From contig PBVQ01000001.1 in the NCBI GenBank assembly GCA_002728715.1, forward strand, positions 12,191 to 76,190: 64,000 nucleotides of DNA, read 5' to 3'. The translations under genes were made by a program, and so were the position numbers. Below the pieces are notes generated by a model. It was not told where the DNA came from. It worked only from the letters and a program-made list of their open reading frames with translations, and ran no database searches. This document shows, piece by piece, positions 20,931 to 31,766 of this stretch. Numbering within the stretch: the stretch's first letter is position 1; every line of letters begins with the position of its first letter. This DNA is from Dehalococcoidia bacterium (GTDB lineage: Bacteria; Chloroflexota; Dehalococcoidia; Lucifugimonadales; Lucifugimonadaceae).

Positions 20931-21800
20931 CTAATTCATTGAAGCTCCGCCGTTAACATTCAAAGCTTGTCCTGTAATTTCTGAGGCATCTGGTGAGACT
21001 AGAAAACTAACTGCGTTACCAATATCTTCAGGTGTTTGAGGTCTACCAAGAGGCATTACTTGCTTAATTTGTTCAATAAAAATTTCATAATTTGACATTT
21101 CTTTATATTCAGGGTTTACTTCTTTATTATTAACTGCTATTGCTTCCCATATAGGTGTCCATATTCTACCTGGGCAAACTGCATTAACATTTATGTTGTG
21201 AGGTCCTAATTCTTGAGCTAAAAGGTGCATATATTGAATCACAGCTGCTTTAGAAACTAAATATGGATGCTGAACATTTCCTCTACCTTTATCTCCTGTA
21301 CCTCTAGGTTTTCTTCCACCATGTGATGAAATAATTACTATCTTTCCTTCTTTGGAAGAAATAAATTTATCTTTAACGGAGTCGACTGTATTTTTCACTC
21401 CTAAAAGATTTACATCAATTGTCATTTCCCAGTCTGAGTCATTGTAATCTTTTCTATAAGAAAAATCTTTTGATCCAACAACTCCTGCATTAGGAATACA
21501 AATACTCAGATTTCCAAACTCAGAATTTATATAAGATACAAATTCATCTAAACTTTTTTTATCAACTACATCTACGTAGCCAGATATAGCATTTCCTCCA
21601 GCACTATTTATTTTTTCAGCCAAATTTTTAGCTGCATTTTCATCAATGTCACATATTGCAACTGCTGCACCCTTTTCTGATAATACATTTGTAATACCCT
21701 CACCTATTCCACTAGCTCCTCCAGTAATCATAGCAACTTTATTTTCGAATAATTTGGTCATAGTTTTCATCCCAACTAAATATATTAAATCGTTTATCAT
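20931..21800 (-). CDS. SDR family oxidoreductase
   Basis: TGGASGIGEG, IPNAGVVG, YLVSK and GQALNVNGG. The true start may be internal (MKTMTKLFENK or MTKLFENK). Confidence 0.88.
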   Translation of the reverse strand: MINDLIYLVGMKTMTKLFENKVAMITGGASGIGEGITNVLSEKGAAVAICDIDENAAKNLAEKINSAGGNAISGYVDVVDKKSLDEFVSYINSEFGNLSICIPNAGVVGSKDFSYRKDYNDSDWEMTIDVNLLGVKNTVDSVKDKFISSKEGKIVIISSHGGRKPRGTGDKGRGNVQHPYLVSKAAVIQYMHLLAQELGPHNINVNAVCPGRIWTPIWEAIAVNNKEVNPEYKEMSNYEIFIEQIKQVMPLGRPQTPEDIGNAVSFLVSPDASEITGQALNVNGGASMN

Positions 21801-21883
21801 TAATTTATATTAGTAAAATATTATTTTCAATCAAATAGGTATTTCTTTATATAAACTTTAAAAAAATTTTAGGAGAAAAAATT

Positions 21884-23353
21884 TTGACAGATAGAAACTT
21901 AACTGGAACTTCACTAGAAACATTGGTTTCATTATGCAAAAGAAGAGGATTTATTTTCCAAAGTTCAGAAATATACGGCGGACTTTCTAGTGTATGGGAC
22001 TATGGGCCTGTAGGATCAGAATTGAAAAGAAATGTTAAGAATGCTTGGTGGAAAAATATGGTATCAGACCAAGAAAATATTGTTGGGATAGATGCTTCAA
22101 TTTTGATGCACCCAAATGTTTGGAAAGCATCGGGACACTTAGAGAATTTCTCAGATCCATTAGTAGAATGCTCTGTAACAGGAAAAAGATATCGAGAGGA
22201 TCATATTTTCATCTTAGAACTGAAATCAAATAATAAAAATAAAATAGTATCTATTGAAGCCGGAGATATAGATGAAGCAAAAAAAATAACTAAAGAAAAA
22301 ATCATATCAATCACTCCTCTTTCTCAAAGTAATCTAGAAGAAAATCCTTCTCCAAATGGTGGGATTTTGTCTGAGCCAAGACAATTTAATCTCATGTTCA
22401 AGACATTTTTAGGAGCAATGGAAGATTCATCATCTGAAGTATACCTAAGGCCAGAAACTGCTCAAGCTATGTTTGTAAATTTTGAAAATGTTATTAATAG
22501 TTCTAGAAAAAAAATACCCTTTGGGATAGCTCAGATAGGAAAATCTTTTCGAAATGAAATTACTCCGGGAAATTTCACTTATCGAACAAGAGAGTTCGAG
22601 CAAATGGAAATGGAATTCTTTTGTGAACCAGGTACAGATGAAAAATGGCATGAACATTGGATAAAATTTTCCTTTGATTGGTTCAATAAGTATGGAATCC
22701 GAAAAGAAAATCTTAAGGTGAGATATCATGATAAAGATGAACTTCCTCATTACTCTAAGGCATCTGCAGACATAGAATATTTATTTCCTTGGGGATGGGG
22801 AGAGTTAGAAACTATATCTAATAGAACTGATTATGACCTAATTGCTCACTCAAAATTAAGTGGGAAAAATTTGAGTTACTTTGATGAAAACTTAAAAAAA
22901 CGTTATACACCATTCGTTGTTGAGCCTGCAATGGGCGCTGATAGATCTGCACTAGCATTCTTATCTGATGCCTATGATGAAGAAGGCAAAGATAAAGATA
23001 AGAGAGTTGTTTTGAGATTTCATCCTGATATTGCACCTAATAAGGTTGCAGTGCTACCTCTTTCAAGAAACGAAAAATTGACTCCAACTGCAAGAAAAAT
23101 ATATGAAAATATAAGTAAAAAGTATAATGCTGAATATGATGATACTCAGAGTATAGGAAAAAGATACCGAAGACAAGACGAGATAGGAACACCAGTATGC
23201 ATAACCGTAGATTTTGATACTGTTGAAAATGATAATTGTGTAACAATAAGAAATAGAGACACAATGGAGCAAATAAGAGTAAATATAGATAGCATTGATA
23301 AAAATGTAAATATTGCTTTAGAGCAAATTTCTAAAAATTCAAGTAATTCTTAA
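21884..23353 (+). CDS. glyS: Glycyl-tRNA synthetase, single-chain class II type
   Basis: [79 protein letters not shown] and [19 protein letters not shown] start with AGGAG. Confidence 0.94.
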   Translation: MTDRNLTGTSLETLVSLCKRRGFIFQSSEIYGGLSSVWDYGPVGSELKRNVKNAWWKNMVSDQENIVGIDASILMHPNVWKASGHLENFSDPLVECSVTGKRYREDHIFILELKSNNKNKIVSIEAGDIDEAKKITKEKIISITPLSQSNLEENPSPNGGILSEPRQFNLMFKTFLGAMEDSSSEVYLRPETAQAMFVNFENVINSSRKKIPFGIAQIGKSFRNEITPGNFTYRTREFEQMEMEFFCEPGTDEKWHEHWIKFSFDWFNKYGIRKENLKVRYHDKDELPHYSKASADIEYLFPWGWGELETISNRTDYDLIAHSKLSGKNLSYFDENLKKRYTPFVVEPAMGADRSALAFLSDAYDEEGKDKDKRVVLRFHPDIAPNKVAVLPLSRNEKLTPTARKIYENISKKYNAEYDDTQSIGKRYRRQDEIGTPVCITVDFDTVENDNCVTIRNRDTMEQIRVNIDSIDKNVNIALEQISKNSSNS

Positions 23354-23363
23354 GGACTTTAAT

Positions 23364-23825
23364 TTGGAAATAGACTTTATAGATTTAATTACAATCTTTA
23401 TAAAATGGCTACATTCAATCGCAGCTATGTCATGGGTTGGAGGGAGTATATTCTTTGCATTGATTATCAGACCTGTACAAAGTAGTATGAATCGAAAATA
23501 TTCTGTTGTGTTTAAGAATATTTCTATAATTTATCGTGATTTAGTTGATATTTCTGTTATTGGAATAATATTATCTGGTATTTTTCTAATGTTTACTAAA
23601 CTTTCAGAAAATATTACTAACGAATGGATGATAGTTTTTATTATCAAACTATTTATTTCAGTCATAATGTTTTACCTAGTTTGGAGATTTAGGCAGAAAG
23701 ATTTTTCTTATACATCAAATTCAAAAGGTTTGTATGGCAGGCTATCTTTTTTATTGGGTTATAACGCAATAATTTTTTTTGGAGTCATAATTTTCTTACT
23801 CACTTCTACGATGAGCCAGTTATAA
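23364..23825 (+). CDS. CopD-like integral membrane protein
   Basis: Four hydrophobic helices; KWLHSIAAMSWVGGSIFFALIIRP is typical of the CopD/YphA-type family. TTG start. Confidence 0.7.
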   Translation: MEIDFIDLITIFIKWLHSIAAMSWVGGSIFFALIIRPVQSSMNRKYSVVFKNISIIYRDLVDISVIGIILSGIFLMFTKLSENITNEWMIVFIIKLFISVIMFYLVWRFRQKDFSYTSNSKGLYGRLSFLLGYNAIIFFGVIIFLLTSTMSQL

Positions 23826-24299
23826 CTTTGTTATACCAGATTCACCTAATTTTAATGCAATATCCATAAATGACACTCTCGTAGCTGGATGAAATAATTT
23901 TTCATCAATATCTAATAAAGGAAAAATAACAAATGCTCTTTCATGCATTCTTGGGTGAGGTATAACAAGTTTTTTACTCTCAATAATTTCATCTCCATAC
24001 AATAAGAGATCTAAATCAATAATCCTTGATTCATTTGTTCTTACCCTAACTCTACCTAATTCTTTTTCAAATAACATTAATTTGTCTAAAAATTCATAAG
24101 GATTATAGTTACCAGAATCAACTTTTATAACTTGGTTAAGATAATTAGGTTGAAACTCATTCACTTGAAATGGTTTTGTTTCATAAATAAAACTTTTCTT
24201 AATTACGCTAAATGTATTTTCAATTTTTGAAATAGCTAATCTTAAGTTTTCTTTCCTATTTCCTAAGTTACTACCCAATCCTATAAATACATAACTCAT
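23820..24299 (-). CDS. folK: 2-amino-4-hydroxy-6-hydroxymethyldihydropteridine pyrophosphokinase
   Basis: FIGLGSNLGNRKENL, LGRVRVRTNESRIIDLDLLLYG and IPHPRMHERAFVIFPL. Confidence 0.93.
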   Translation of the reverse strand: MSYVFIGLGSNLGNRKENLRLAISKIENTFSVIKKSFIYETKPFQVNEFQPNYLNQVIKVDSGNYNPYEFLDKLMLFEKELGRVRVRTNESRIIDLDLLLYGDEIIESKKLVIPHPRMHERAFVIFPLLDIDEKLFHPATRVSFMDIALKLGESGITKL

Positions 24300-25138
24300 A
24301 TTTTCTGAATTTGTTTATAAAAATCAACTATTTTTTTCGTATTCTTAACATCATGAACTCTAACTATATCAGAACCATTTAAGAGGGAAAAGAAGTTTGA
24401 AATATAGGTCCCAATATCTCTATTTTCTAATGTCTCTCCAGTAATGTTTTCCAAGAAAGATTTTTTGGATGTTCCTATCATTAAAGGTATATTAAATCGA
24501 CTTATTATTTTTTTTAAGTTCTTTATTATATAAAATGATTGCTCTGAACTTTTACCAAATCCTATTCCAGGATCTATAATAATATTCTCTAAGGGAAAAT
24601 TTTTCGATAACAAAAATTGTATCTTTTCATATAGATCGAGATAAATGTCATTAATTATATCCATTGAGTGCTTTGTTTTTCTATAATGAGACAATATATA
24701 TATAGGTTTATATTTGATTAGTGTTTCGGCCATTCGATCATCGTTCATCATAGAAACATCATTTATTATTTTAGCTCCAGACTGTAATCCATATTCTGCA
24801 ACGATACCTTTTTGAGTATCTATTGATATTGGAATTGCTAAATTATTTTTGAGTTTTTCTAAAAGAGGTAGAACTCTATCCAGTTCTTCATCAACTGAAA
24901 TTGACTTCGTTCCCTGATAAATATTTTTTGGACGAGTAGATTCACCGCCGATATCTATAATATCAGCTCCATCTTTTTTCATATTTAATGCTTTTTCAAC
25001 ACCAAGGTTTACAAAGTCCTCATTATTTTTCATTATTCCATCTCCAGAAAATGAGTCAGGGGTAACATTGACTACTCCCATAATATAAGGCTTCGAATTC
25101 CATACTAGTTTATTTTTTTGAATAATCATATTTAGCAA
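24296..25138 (-). CDS. folP: Dihydropteroate synthase
   Basis: IMGVVNVTPDSFSGDG, GADIIDIGGESTRP, IIDPGIGFGKS and VRVHDVK. Confidence 0.93.
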   Translation of the reverse strand: MLNMIIQKNKLVWNSKPYIMGVVNVTPDSFSGDGIMKNNEDFVNLGVEKALNMKKDGADIIDIGGESTRPKNIYQGTKSISVDEELDRVLPLLEKLKNNLAIPISIDTQKGIVAEYGLQSGAKIINDVSMMNDDRMAETLIKYKPIYILSHYRKTKHSMDIINDIYLDLYEKIQFLLSKNFPLENIIIDPGIGFGKSSEQSFYIIKNLKKIISRFNIPLMIGTSKKSFLENITGETLENRDIGTYISNFFSLLNGSDIVRVHDVKNTKKIVDFYKQIQKI

Positions 25139-25258
25139 ATTAACTTTTTTAGACCTAATATATTATTATAAAAGTAATATATTTTTATTGATACATATAT
25201 AATGTATGAATAAAAATATATATTTTTTAACTCTCAAAATAAAGGTCTAAATTTTATT

Positions 25259-26809
25259 ATGTCAAATGAAGATAAATTACAATCGTTAATTAATCGAAGA
25301 AAAAAAGCTGAGTTAGGTGGTGGTGAAAAAAGAATAGAAAGTCAGCATAAAAAAGGTAAACTTACAGCAAGAGAAAGATTATTAGAATTTTTTGATGAAA
25401 ATAGTTTTAGTGAAATAGATCCATTTATCAATCATCGTTCTAGAGATTTAGGCCTCGAAAAGAATATTATTGATGGAGATTCAGTAATAACTGGTTATGG
25501 AAAAGTTAATGGTAGGAAAGTCTTCGCATATTCTCAAGATTTCACAGTCTTAGGCGGTTCTCTCTCATTGGTTGCAGGAAAAAAAATAGCTAAAATAATG
25601 GATTTAGCATTGAAAACTGGATGCCCTATAATTGGTATTAATGACTCTGGAGGAGCTCGAATACAAGAGGGAATAGATTCATTAGCTGGTTATGGTGAAA
25701 TTTTTGAAAAAAACACTCTATCATCAGGAGTAATACCACAAATTTCTATAATTTCTGGCCCAGCAGCCGGAGGAGCAACTTACTCTCCCGCATTAACTGA
25801 TTTTATATTTATGGTTGACGGAATTGGTCAAATGTACATTACTGGACCAGATGTAGTTAAGTCTGTTACAGGTGAAGAAATTTCTCATGAAGATTTAGGC
25901 GGAGCTGTTACCCATGCTTCAAAAAGTGGAGTTTCTCACTTTATTTCTACTAATGAAAAAGATTGCTTTGAACAGGTAAAAACGTTACTTTCATTTCTCC
26001 CCTCAAATAATTCCGAAAAACCGCCAAGTTTAGATTACGATTATAAAAATAATGAAATAAATGAGCAACTTAACAATATAATTCCTGATGAAGCAAATAA
26101 ACCTTATGATGTAATAGAAATAATTGAAAAAATTGTTGATGATAATTTTTTCTTTGAAATTCAAGAATTATTTGCTCAAAATATTGTAGTAGGTCTAGCT
26201 AGAATATCTGGTGCGGTAGTAGGTATTGTTGCAAATCAGGCAAATAAATTAGCAGGTATGCTAGATATTGATGCATCTGCCAAAGCATCAAGATTTGTTA
26301 GATTCTGTGACTCATTTAATATACCTATAATTACTCTTGTAGATGTTCCTGGATTTATGCCGGGTACTCATCAAGAATACAATGGAATCATTAGACATGG
26401 AGCAAAATTACTCTATGCTTATGTAGAGGCAACTGTTCCTAAAATAAGCATCATTCTAAGAAAAGCCTACGGAGGTGCCTATATAGTGATGGGCTCAAAG
26501 CACCTAAGAGGTGATATTAATTATGCTTGGCCATCAGCTGAAATAGCCGTTATGGGACCTGAAGGGGCAGTTAATATAATCAATAGAAAAGAAATTGCTG
26601 ACAGTGAAAATCCTGAAACTCAGAGAGAAGAGTTGGTTGAAAATTATAAAAATCAGTTTGCAAATCCATATATTGCCGCAAACAGAGGATATATTGATGA
26701 TGTGATAAACCCATCAGAAACTAGAGAAAAAATAATATCATCATTAGAAATGCTAGAAAATAAAATTGATTCCATTCCGCCTAAAAAGCATGGAAATATC
26801 CCATTGTAA
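25259..26809 (+). CDS. Acyl-CoA carboxylase carboxyltransferase (beta) subunit, propionyl/methylmalonyl-CoA type
   Basis: KGKLTARERLLEFFDENSFSEIDPF, NDSGGARIQEGIDSLAGYGEIF, GPAAGGATYSPALTDF and DVPGFMPGTHQEYNGIIRHGAKLLYAY. Confidence 0.92.
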   Translation: MSNEDKLQSLINRRKKAELGGGEKRIESQHKKGKLTARERLLEFFDENSFSEIDPFINHRSRDLGLEKNIIDGDSVITGYGKVNGRKVFAYSQDFTVLGGSLSLVAGKKIAKIMDLALKTGCPIIGINDSGGARIQEGIDSLAGYGEIFEKNTLSSGVIPQISIISGPAAGGATYSPALTDFIFMVDGIGQMYITGPDVVKSVTGEEISHEDLGGAVTHASKSGVSHFISTNEKDCFEQVKTLLSFLPSNNSEKPPSLDYDYKNNEINEQLNNIIPDEANKPYDVIEIIEKIVDDNFFFEIQELFAQNIVVGLARISGAVVGIVANQANKLAGMLDIDASAKASRFVRFCDSFNIPIITLVDVPGFMPGTHQEYNGIIRHGAKLLYAYVEATVPKISIILRKAYGGAYIVMGSKHLRGDINYAWPSAEIAVMGPEGAVNIINRKEIADSENPETQREELVENYKNQFANPYIAANRGYIDDVINPSETREKIISSLEMLENKIDSIPPKKHGNIPL

Positions 26810-26810
26810 A

Positions 26811-27224
26811 ATGAATAATAAATATCAACCGAACAATATTTCGAAAAAAGAATTTACAAATGCTATAAAAAAAATGGCTGATGAGGTATGGGAATTTCAT
26901 AATAGATTTAAGGTTGGTTCTGGCCGTTTTAAAAATGAATCTCCCAATGAAATTATTAAGATGAGAAAAAAAATACTAGACGAAGAGTTTTTGGAACTTA
27001 ATCAAGCTTTAGATAACAATGAAGATGAAGTATCAATAGCAGATGAAGTATCAGATATTCTATTTGTTGCAATGGGTCATATAGAATCTATGGGTGATTT
27101 TGGAATAAGTTCGATAAAGAATGTAACAAAAAAAAATTCTCTAAAAACAATTGAAACTCACAAACTAAGAGAAGATACTGGTAAAATATTGCCAATCAAA
27201 GGAAAACCGCATAAATGGAAGTAG
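26811..27224 (+). CDS. MazG/PRA-PH-like nucleotide pyrophosphohydrolase superfamily protein
   Basis: EFHNRF, RKKILDEEFLELNQALDNNEDEVSIADEVSDILFVAMG shows the ExxE...ExxD-type metal-binding pattern. The listed ORF start (26766) overlaps the upstream CDS; MNNKYQ at 26811 follows its stop. Confidence 0.72.
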   Translation: MNNKYQPNNISKKEFTNAIKKMADEVWEFHNRFKVGSGRFKNESPNEIIKMRKKILDEEFLELNQALDNNEDEVSIADEVSDILFVAMGHIESMGDFGISSIKNVTKKNSLKTIETHKLREDTGKILPIKGKPHKWK

Positions 27225-27243
27225 AAATCCTTAAGGAGAAAAA

Positions 27244-28611
27244 ATGATCGACTTACTCAACATAGCTAAAATAGAATCAGATGGAGGAAATTTAACCGAA
27301 ATTTTATCTAAACTATTCACTAATTCTGAAATAAAGCCTAATGGATATCCTAATGCTATAGTATGGAAAGGAGGCTATCACAATAGTGAAATCAACCCAA
27401 TAGCTCACGCTTTGACCGATGCCTATGCACTTCTTGGAACATTAGCCGCTATAGATATCCTAAACTTGCCATTTTATGCTGTACCAATGTGGAGTCAATT
27501 TAGACATGATTCCAACCTAGAAGCTTTATCATGGTTTGGTAATATGCCATGTACGTCTGTAAAGTGGTCTACAGCAGGAGACGCATATGTTTACGATAAA
27601 AACGGGGAAAAAGTAGTTGTCATGGGTAAATCCGGAAATGCTTCTCTTAGAACTCAGGCAGGGGTATATTGTAATGTAAGACCTTACGGACCTATAACCG
27701 TCGTCAGAAGCATGCCCTGCCTACCCTATTCTCAAGATAAGTCTAAGTTTAAAGTTGATGATTATGGGATTGTTCATTCTGAAATGAACACACCAGGGGT
27801 ACAAATGGCATACGCTAATCGTCTTTTCCTTAAATTAGTAAATGACAAAAATGCGATTGGAAGAATTGCCACTAAGCCAACTCAAGCTATGGAAGATGGA
27901 ATAAATGCTGGCCTGCACTCATGGCTTTTGAAAGATACAAAATTTGAAGTGGGAAGAAAATACGCTGTTGATCCTTATATTGAGCATAAAGATAGAATCG
28001 ACAAGATTATAAAACTACTTCCTAATGATTTTAAAGATGGAATGGAAAATTGGTCAGGGAGAATTGAACAAAATATATCTTATACAAATTATGGTTTATT
28101 ACTGTGGGATCTAATTAATAATCAAGAGACTATAGTCTATGCCACAGATCTTGATGGAGATAGACTTACAGATTTACTCGCAGATGTTTCAGATCCATTG
28201 AGAGAATTTGCAGGAAGAGTAGCTAGTCACATGGGTAAAAAAATAGATATTGATCATTTATGGCAAGAAATGGGATACACAACGGGTAATGGTAGGGATA
28301 TGACATCAATAATGTATAGAATGGATGGGCCTCCTATTCATGAACAAACTCTTGGTTCAGCGGATGCTATGTTATTGAGATTGCTTAATGGTGATGAATG
28401 GGTAAATGGAACAAAGCAACCTTATGATCCTAGAATCCATTTTGTCTTAATTAGAGATGCATATATTGATGCAAATCCCGGGAATAGCAAACTAAAAGAT
28501 TGGTTAGATGACCAACTTGATATTTTTGATAAAGTATATAGTGGAAATAGACCAGGATTTATTGAAGGATACAAAAAACTAAAACAGGAAATTAAACCCT
28601 GGGGAAAATAA
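27244..28611 (+). CDS. Conserved-looking 455-aa protein of unknown function
   Basis: Long ORF with good RBS (AAGGAGAAAA) and cytosolic enzyme-like composition; no family recognised. Confidence 0.85.
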   Translation: MIDLLNIAKIESDGGNLTEILSKLFTNSEIKPNGYPNAIVWKGGYHNSEINPIAHALTDAYALLGTLAAIDILNLPFYAVPMWSQFRHDSNLEALSWFGNMPCTSVKWSTAGDAYVYDKNGEKVVVMGKSGNASLRTQAGVYCNVRPYGPITVVRSMPCLPYSQDKSKFKVDDYGIVHSEMNTPGVQMAYANRLFLKLVNDKNAIGRIATKPTQAMEDGINAGLHSWLLKDTKFEVGRKYAVDPYIEHKDRIDKIIKLLPNDFKDGMENWSGRIEQNISYTNYGLLLWDLINNQETIVYATDLDGDRLTDLLADVSDPLREFAGRVASHMGKKIDIDHLWQEMGYTTGNGRDMTSIMYRMDGPPIHEQTLGSADAMLLRLLNGDEWVNGTKQPYDPRIHFVLIRDAYIDANPGNSKLKDWLDDQLDIFDKVYSGNRPGFIEGYKKLKQEIKPWGK

Positions 28612-28628
28612 AAAAAGGAAAAATTATT

Positions 28629-29561
28629 ATGAAATTTAAAGTATCAGTTGTTGGAGCAGGAAATGTTGGAGCAACAACAGCTCAAAGAATTTATGAAAAA
28701 GGACATTCAGACGTTGTTTTAGTAGATATAGTAGAAGATATGCCACAAGGTAAGGCCTTAGATCTACTTGAATCTGGTCCTGTGATCGGTACAGATGCAA
28801 AAATAATCGGTTCAAATTCTTATGATGAAACTTCAAATTCCGATGTAGTCGTAATAACTGCTGCAATTGCACGTAAACCCGGTATGAGCAGAGATGACTT
28901 ACTTCTAACTAACATGAAAATAGTTGGATCTGTTACAGAGGAAATAGCTAAGAGATCACCAAACGCTATTTTAGTTATAGTTTCAAATCCATTAGATGCG
29001 ATGGTTCAACATGCTTATAAAATTAGTGGGTTCCCAAAAGAAAGAGTTGTAGGTATGGCAGGAATTTTAGATACTGCTAGATTTAGATCATTCTTAGCAG
29101 CTGAGTTAAACGTATCAGTTACAAATGTTTCAGCTTATGTATTAGGAGGTCATGGAGACTCAATGGTGCCATTAATAGGATCTACTTCCGTAGGTGGAGT
29201 GCCTGTATCATCGTTAATTAAACCTGATCGATTAGAAGAAATAGTTCAAAGAACTAGAGATGGAGGAGCGGAAATAGTAAGTCTTCTTAAGACTGGATCT
29301 GCTTATTATGCTCCGTCAGCTGCTTCAGCACAAATGGTTGAATCTATATTATTAGATAAAAAAGAAATTTTACCATGTGCTGCATTTCTACAAGGTGAGT
29401 ATGGAATTAACAACTTATATGCAGGTGTTCCAATAAAACTAGGATCCTCAGGTGTTGAAGAAATCATTGAAGTTGATTTAACAGAAGAAGAATCTATAGC
29501 TCTTAAGAATTCTGCAGATTCTGTACAAGAACTCATTGAAATCATGGAAAAAAATGCATAG
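28629..29561 (+). CDS. mdh: Malate dehydrogenase
   Basis: [62 protein letters not shown] and [12 protein letters not shown]. Confidence 0.93.
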   Translation: MKFKVSVVGAGNVGATTAQRIYEKGHSDVVLVDIVEDMPQGKALDLLESGPVIGTDAKIIGSNSYDETSNSDVVVITAAIARKPGMSRDDLLLTNMKIVGSVTEEIAKRSPNAILVIVSNPLDAMVQHAYKISGFPKERVVGMAGILDTARFRSFLAAELNVSVTNVSAYVLGGHGDSMVPLIGSTSVGGVPVSSLIKPDRLEEIVQRTRDGGAEIVSLLKTGSAYYAPSAASAQMVESILLDKKEILPCAAFLQGEYGINNLYAGVPIKLGSSGVEEIIEVDLTEEESIALKNSADSVQELIEIMEKNA

Positions 29562-30291
29562 ATTAGATGGGAAAAAAGCCGTAATCACAGCAGCAGCACA
29601 GGGGATCGGAAGAGCTATAGCTGAAGCATTTGCAAATGAAGGAGCAACTGTTTATGCGTCTGATATAAATAAAAACAAAATACATGAAATTAGTTCAAAA
29701 AATAAAATTCTAACAACTGTATGCGATGTTACAGATAATAATTCAATAGAAAAATTTCTTAATTTTTCTGGAACTCCAGATATTCTATTTAATTGCGCAG
29801 GATTTGTAGCCGAAGGGACAATACTTGATGCCACTGAAGAAGAATGGGATAAATCATTTAATATAAATGTAAAGTCAATGTTTAGAATGATAAAAACATT
29901 TCTTCCTTCAATGATTGATAATGGTGGAGGGTCGATAATTAATATGGCATCATTAGCATCAAATTTATCCGGAATTCCTAATCGAGCAATATATACAGCT
30001 TCTAAAGCTGCAGTAGTAGGACTTACAAAGTCTGTCGCAAGAGACTACCTTGAAAAAAAAATTAGAGTCAACGCAATTGCACCTGCAACAGTTGAAACGC
30101 CCTCTCTACAAGATCGAATAAATAATACTGATAATCCTATTGAAACTCGTAAAAGTTATATCGCTAGACAGCCAATGGGTAGAATAGGTACACCTGAAGA
30201 AGTTGCTTCATTGGCTGTATATCTCGCCTCAGATGAATCATCTTATATGACGGGACAAACAATTGTTATTGACGGTGCAATGAGTTTATGA
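29554..30291 (+). CDS. SDR family oxidoreductase
   Basis: [25 protein letters not shown] and [12 protein letters not shown] at 29554 overlaps the end of mdh. Confidence 0.9.
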   Translation: MHRLDGKKAVITAAAQGIGRAIAEAFANEGATVYASDINKNKIHEISSKNKILTTVCDVTDNNSIEKFLNFSGTPDILFNCAGFVAEGTILDATEEEWDKSFNINVKSMFRMIKTFLPSMIDNGGGSIINMASLASNLSGIPNRAIYTASKAAVVGLTKSVARDYLEKKIRVNAIAPATVETPSLQDRINNTDNPIETRKSYIARQPMGRIGTPEEVASLAVYLASDESSYMTGQTIVIDGAMSL

Positions 30292-31766
30292 AAAAAATTC
30301 TTATTGCGGAAATTGCTCAAGAAGTTTCAACCTTTAACCCTGTTCAGACAAATTATGATGCATTTCAAATACATCATAATGAAAATTTATTCGATTATCA
30401 TAATCGTAAACCCACTCAAATGGGAGGAGCAATAAAAGTTCTAAAAAAATATTTTCATATTGTGCCAACCATAGGGGCAAGAGCTACTAGTGCTGGTCCA
30501 ATGAGTGAAGATTGCTGGGAAAAAATTTCAACTGAATATCTTCAGAACATAAAAATTCACAAAGAAAATATTGATGGAATTTATTTATCTCTTCATGGTG
30601 CCATGCAAGGAGTATCAGAAAATGACCCTGAAGGATGGATTTTGAAAAAAACCAGAGAAATTTTTGGTAAATCCATACCAATAGTTTTTTCTATGGATTT
30701 GCATGGAATTCTAACTAAAAAAATGATTACATACGGTGATGCTTTTACTAGTTTCCATACTTATCCTCATATTGATTTTTTTGATACTGGTAAAAGAGCA
30801 GCAGAGTTACTTAGGTATATGATTAGCGGAGCCAAATTAACTATATCCAGGATAAGAATACCTGCTCTTGTTAGAGGAAATGAACTCATAACCGAAACTG
30901 GTTGTTTTGGTGATCAAATTAATAAAATAAAAAAATTAGAAGAAACTAAACAAATCATTTCAGGTGGTTTTCATATAGGAAATCCATTCACTGATGTACC
31001 TGAATTATGTTCGCAAATATATTTTATATACGATAAATACCATAAAAAAAATAATGAGGAAATAAAAACTATAGCAGAAGAATTTTGGAATAATCGAGCA
31101 AGAATGCAATCTAATTTAATTGACATTGGTGAAGCATATAAAAATTCAAAAGTAACTGAAGGAACTATAATTTATACAGATGCTGCTGATGCTCCTTCCT
31201 CAGGTGCTGCAGGAGATTCAAACTATATTATTAAATTTTTACACCAAAAAAAATATAATAAAAAAGTCCTTGCACCAATCACCGATCCTGCCTTAGTTCA
31301 AAAAGCTATTGATTTTGGTTTTGACAATGAATTTATTGGACAACTGGGTGGATATTTTGACAAAAGATTTAAACCTTATGAAATGAAATTCAAAGTTAGA
31401 TTTATTTCTGATGGTGATCATATAGAAGAAAGTAGAAACGTAAAAAGAAATTCAGGAAAAACTGCAGTCTTAATTTCTGAAAATTTTACAATAGTTTGTA
31501 CTTCAAAGCCGATAAGTTTATTTGATAGATCAGTATTTTTAGGTGCAGGTATTGATCCAAAAAAATATGACTTAATAGTTGTTAAGTCACCTCATTGCAG
31601 ACCTGAGTTTTTTGACGAATGGAGTCAAATAAACTTAAACATTGACGCTCCCGGATCTACGAGCGCGAACTTACATTCGTTGGGGCACAAAATATGTGAA
31701 AGACCTATTTATCCATTAGAAGAAAACACTAAATTTGATCTACTCATTGAAGAAAAGACTATATAG
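30288..31766 (+). CDS. M81 family metallopeptidase (MlrC/microcystinase C-like)
   Basis: IAEIAQEVSTFNP, GIYLSLHGAMQ, SMDLHGILTKKMI, TYPHIDFFDTGKRAAELL and TDAADAPSSGAAGDSN. Confidence 0.88.
   Translation: MKKILIAEIAQEVSTFNPVQTNYDAFQIHHNENLFDYHNRKPTQMGGAIKVLKKYFHIVPTIGARATSAGPMSEDCWEKISTEYLQNIKIHKENIDGIYLSLHGAMQGVSENDPEGWILKKTREIFGKSIPIVFSMDLHGILTKKMITYGDAFTSFHTYPHIDFFDTGKRAAELLRYMISGAKLTISRIRIPALVRGNELITETGCFGDQINKIKKLEETKQIISGGFHIGNPFTDVPELCSQIYFIYDKYHKKNNEEIKTIAEEFWNNRARMQSNLIDIGEAYKNSKVTEGTIIYTDAADAPSSGAAGDSNYIIKFLHQKKYNKKVLAPITDPALVQKAIDFGFDNEFIGQLGGYFDKRFKPYEMKFKVRFISDGDHIEESRNVKRNSGKTAVLISENFTIVCTSKPISLFDRSVFLGAGIDPKKYDLIVVKSPHCRPEFFDEWSQINLNIDAPGSTSANLHSLGHKICERPIYPLEENTKFDLLIEEKTI

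Noticed and set aside
22445-23272. Several minus-strand ORFs rich in F/Y/L/H
   Set aside because: Antisense to glyS with biased composition; no RBS or family resemblance.
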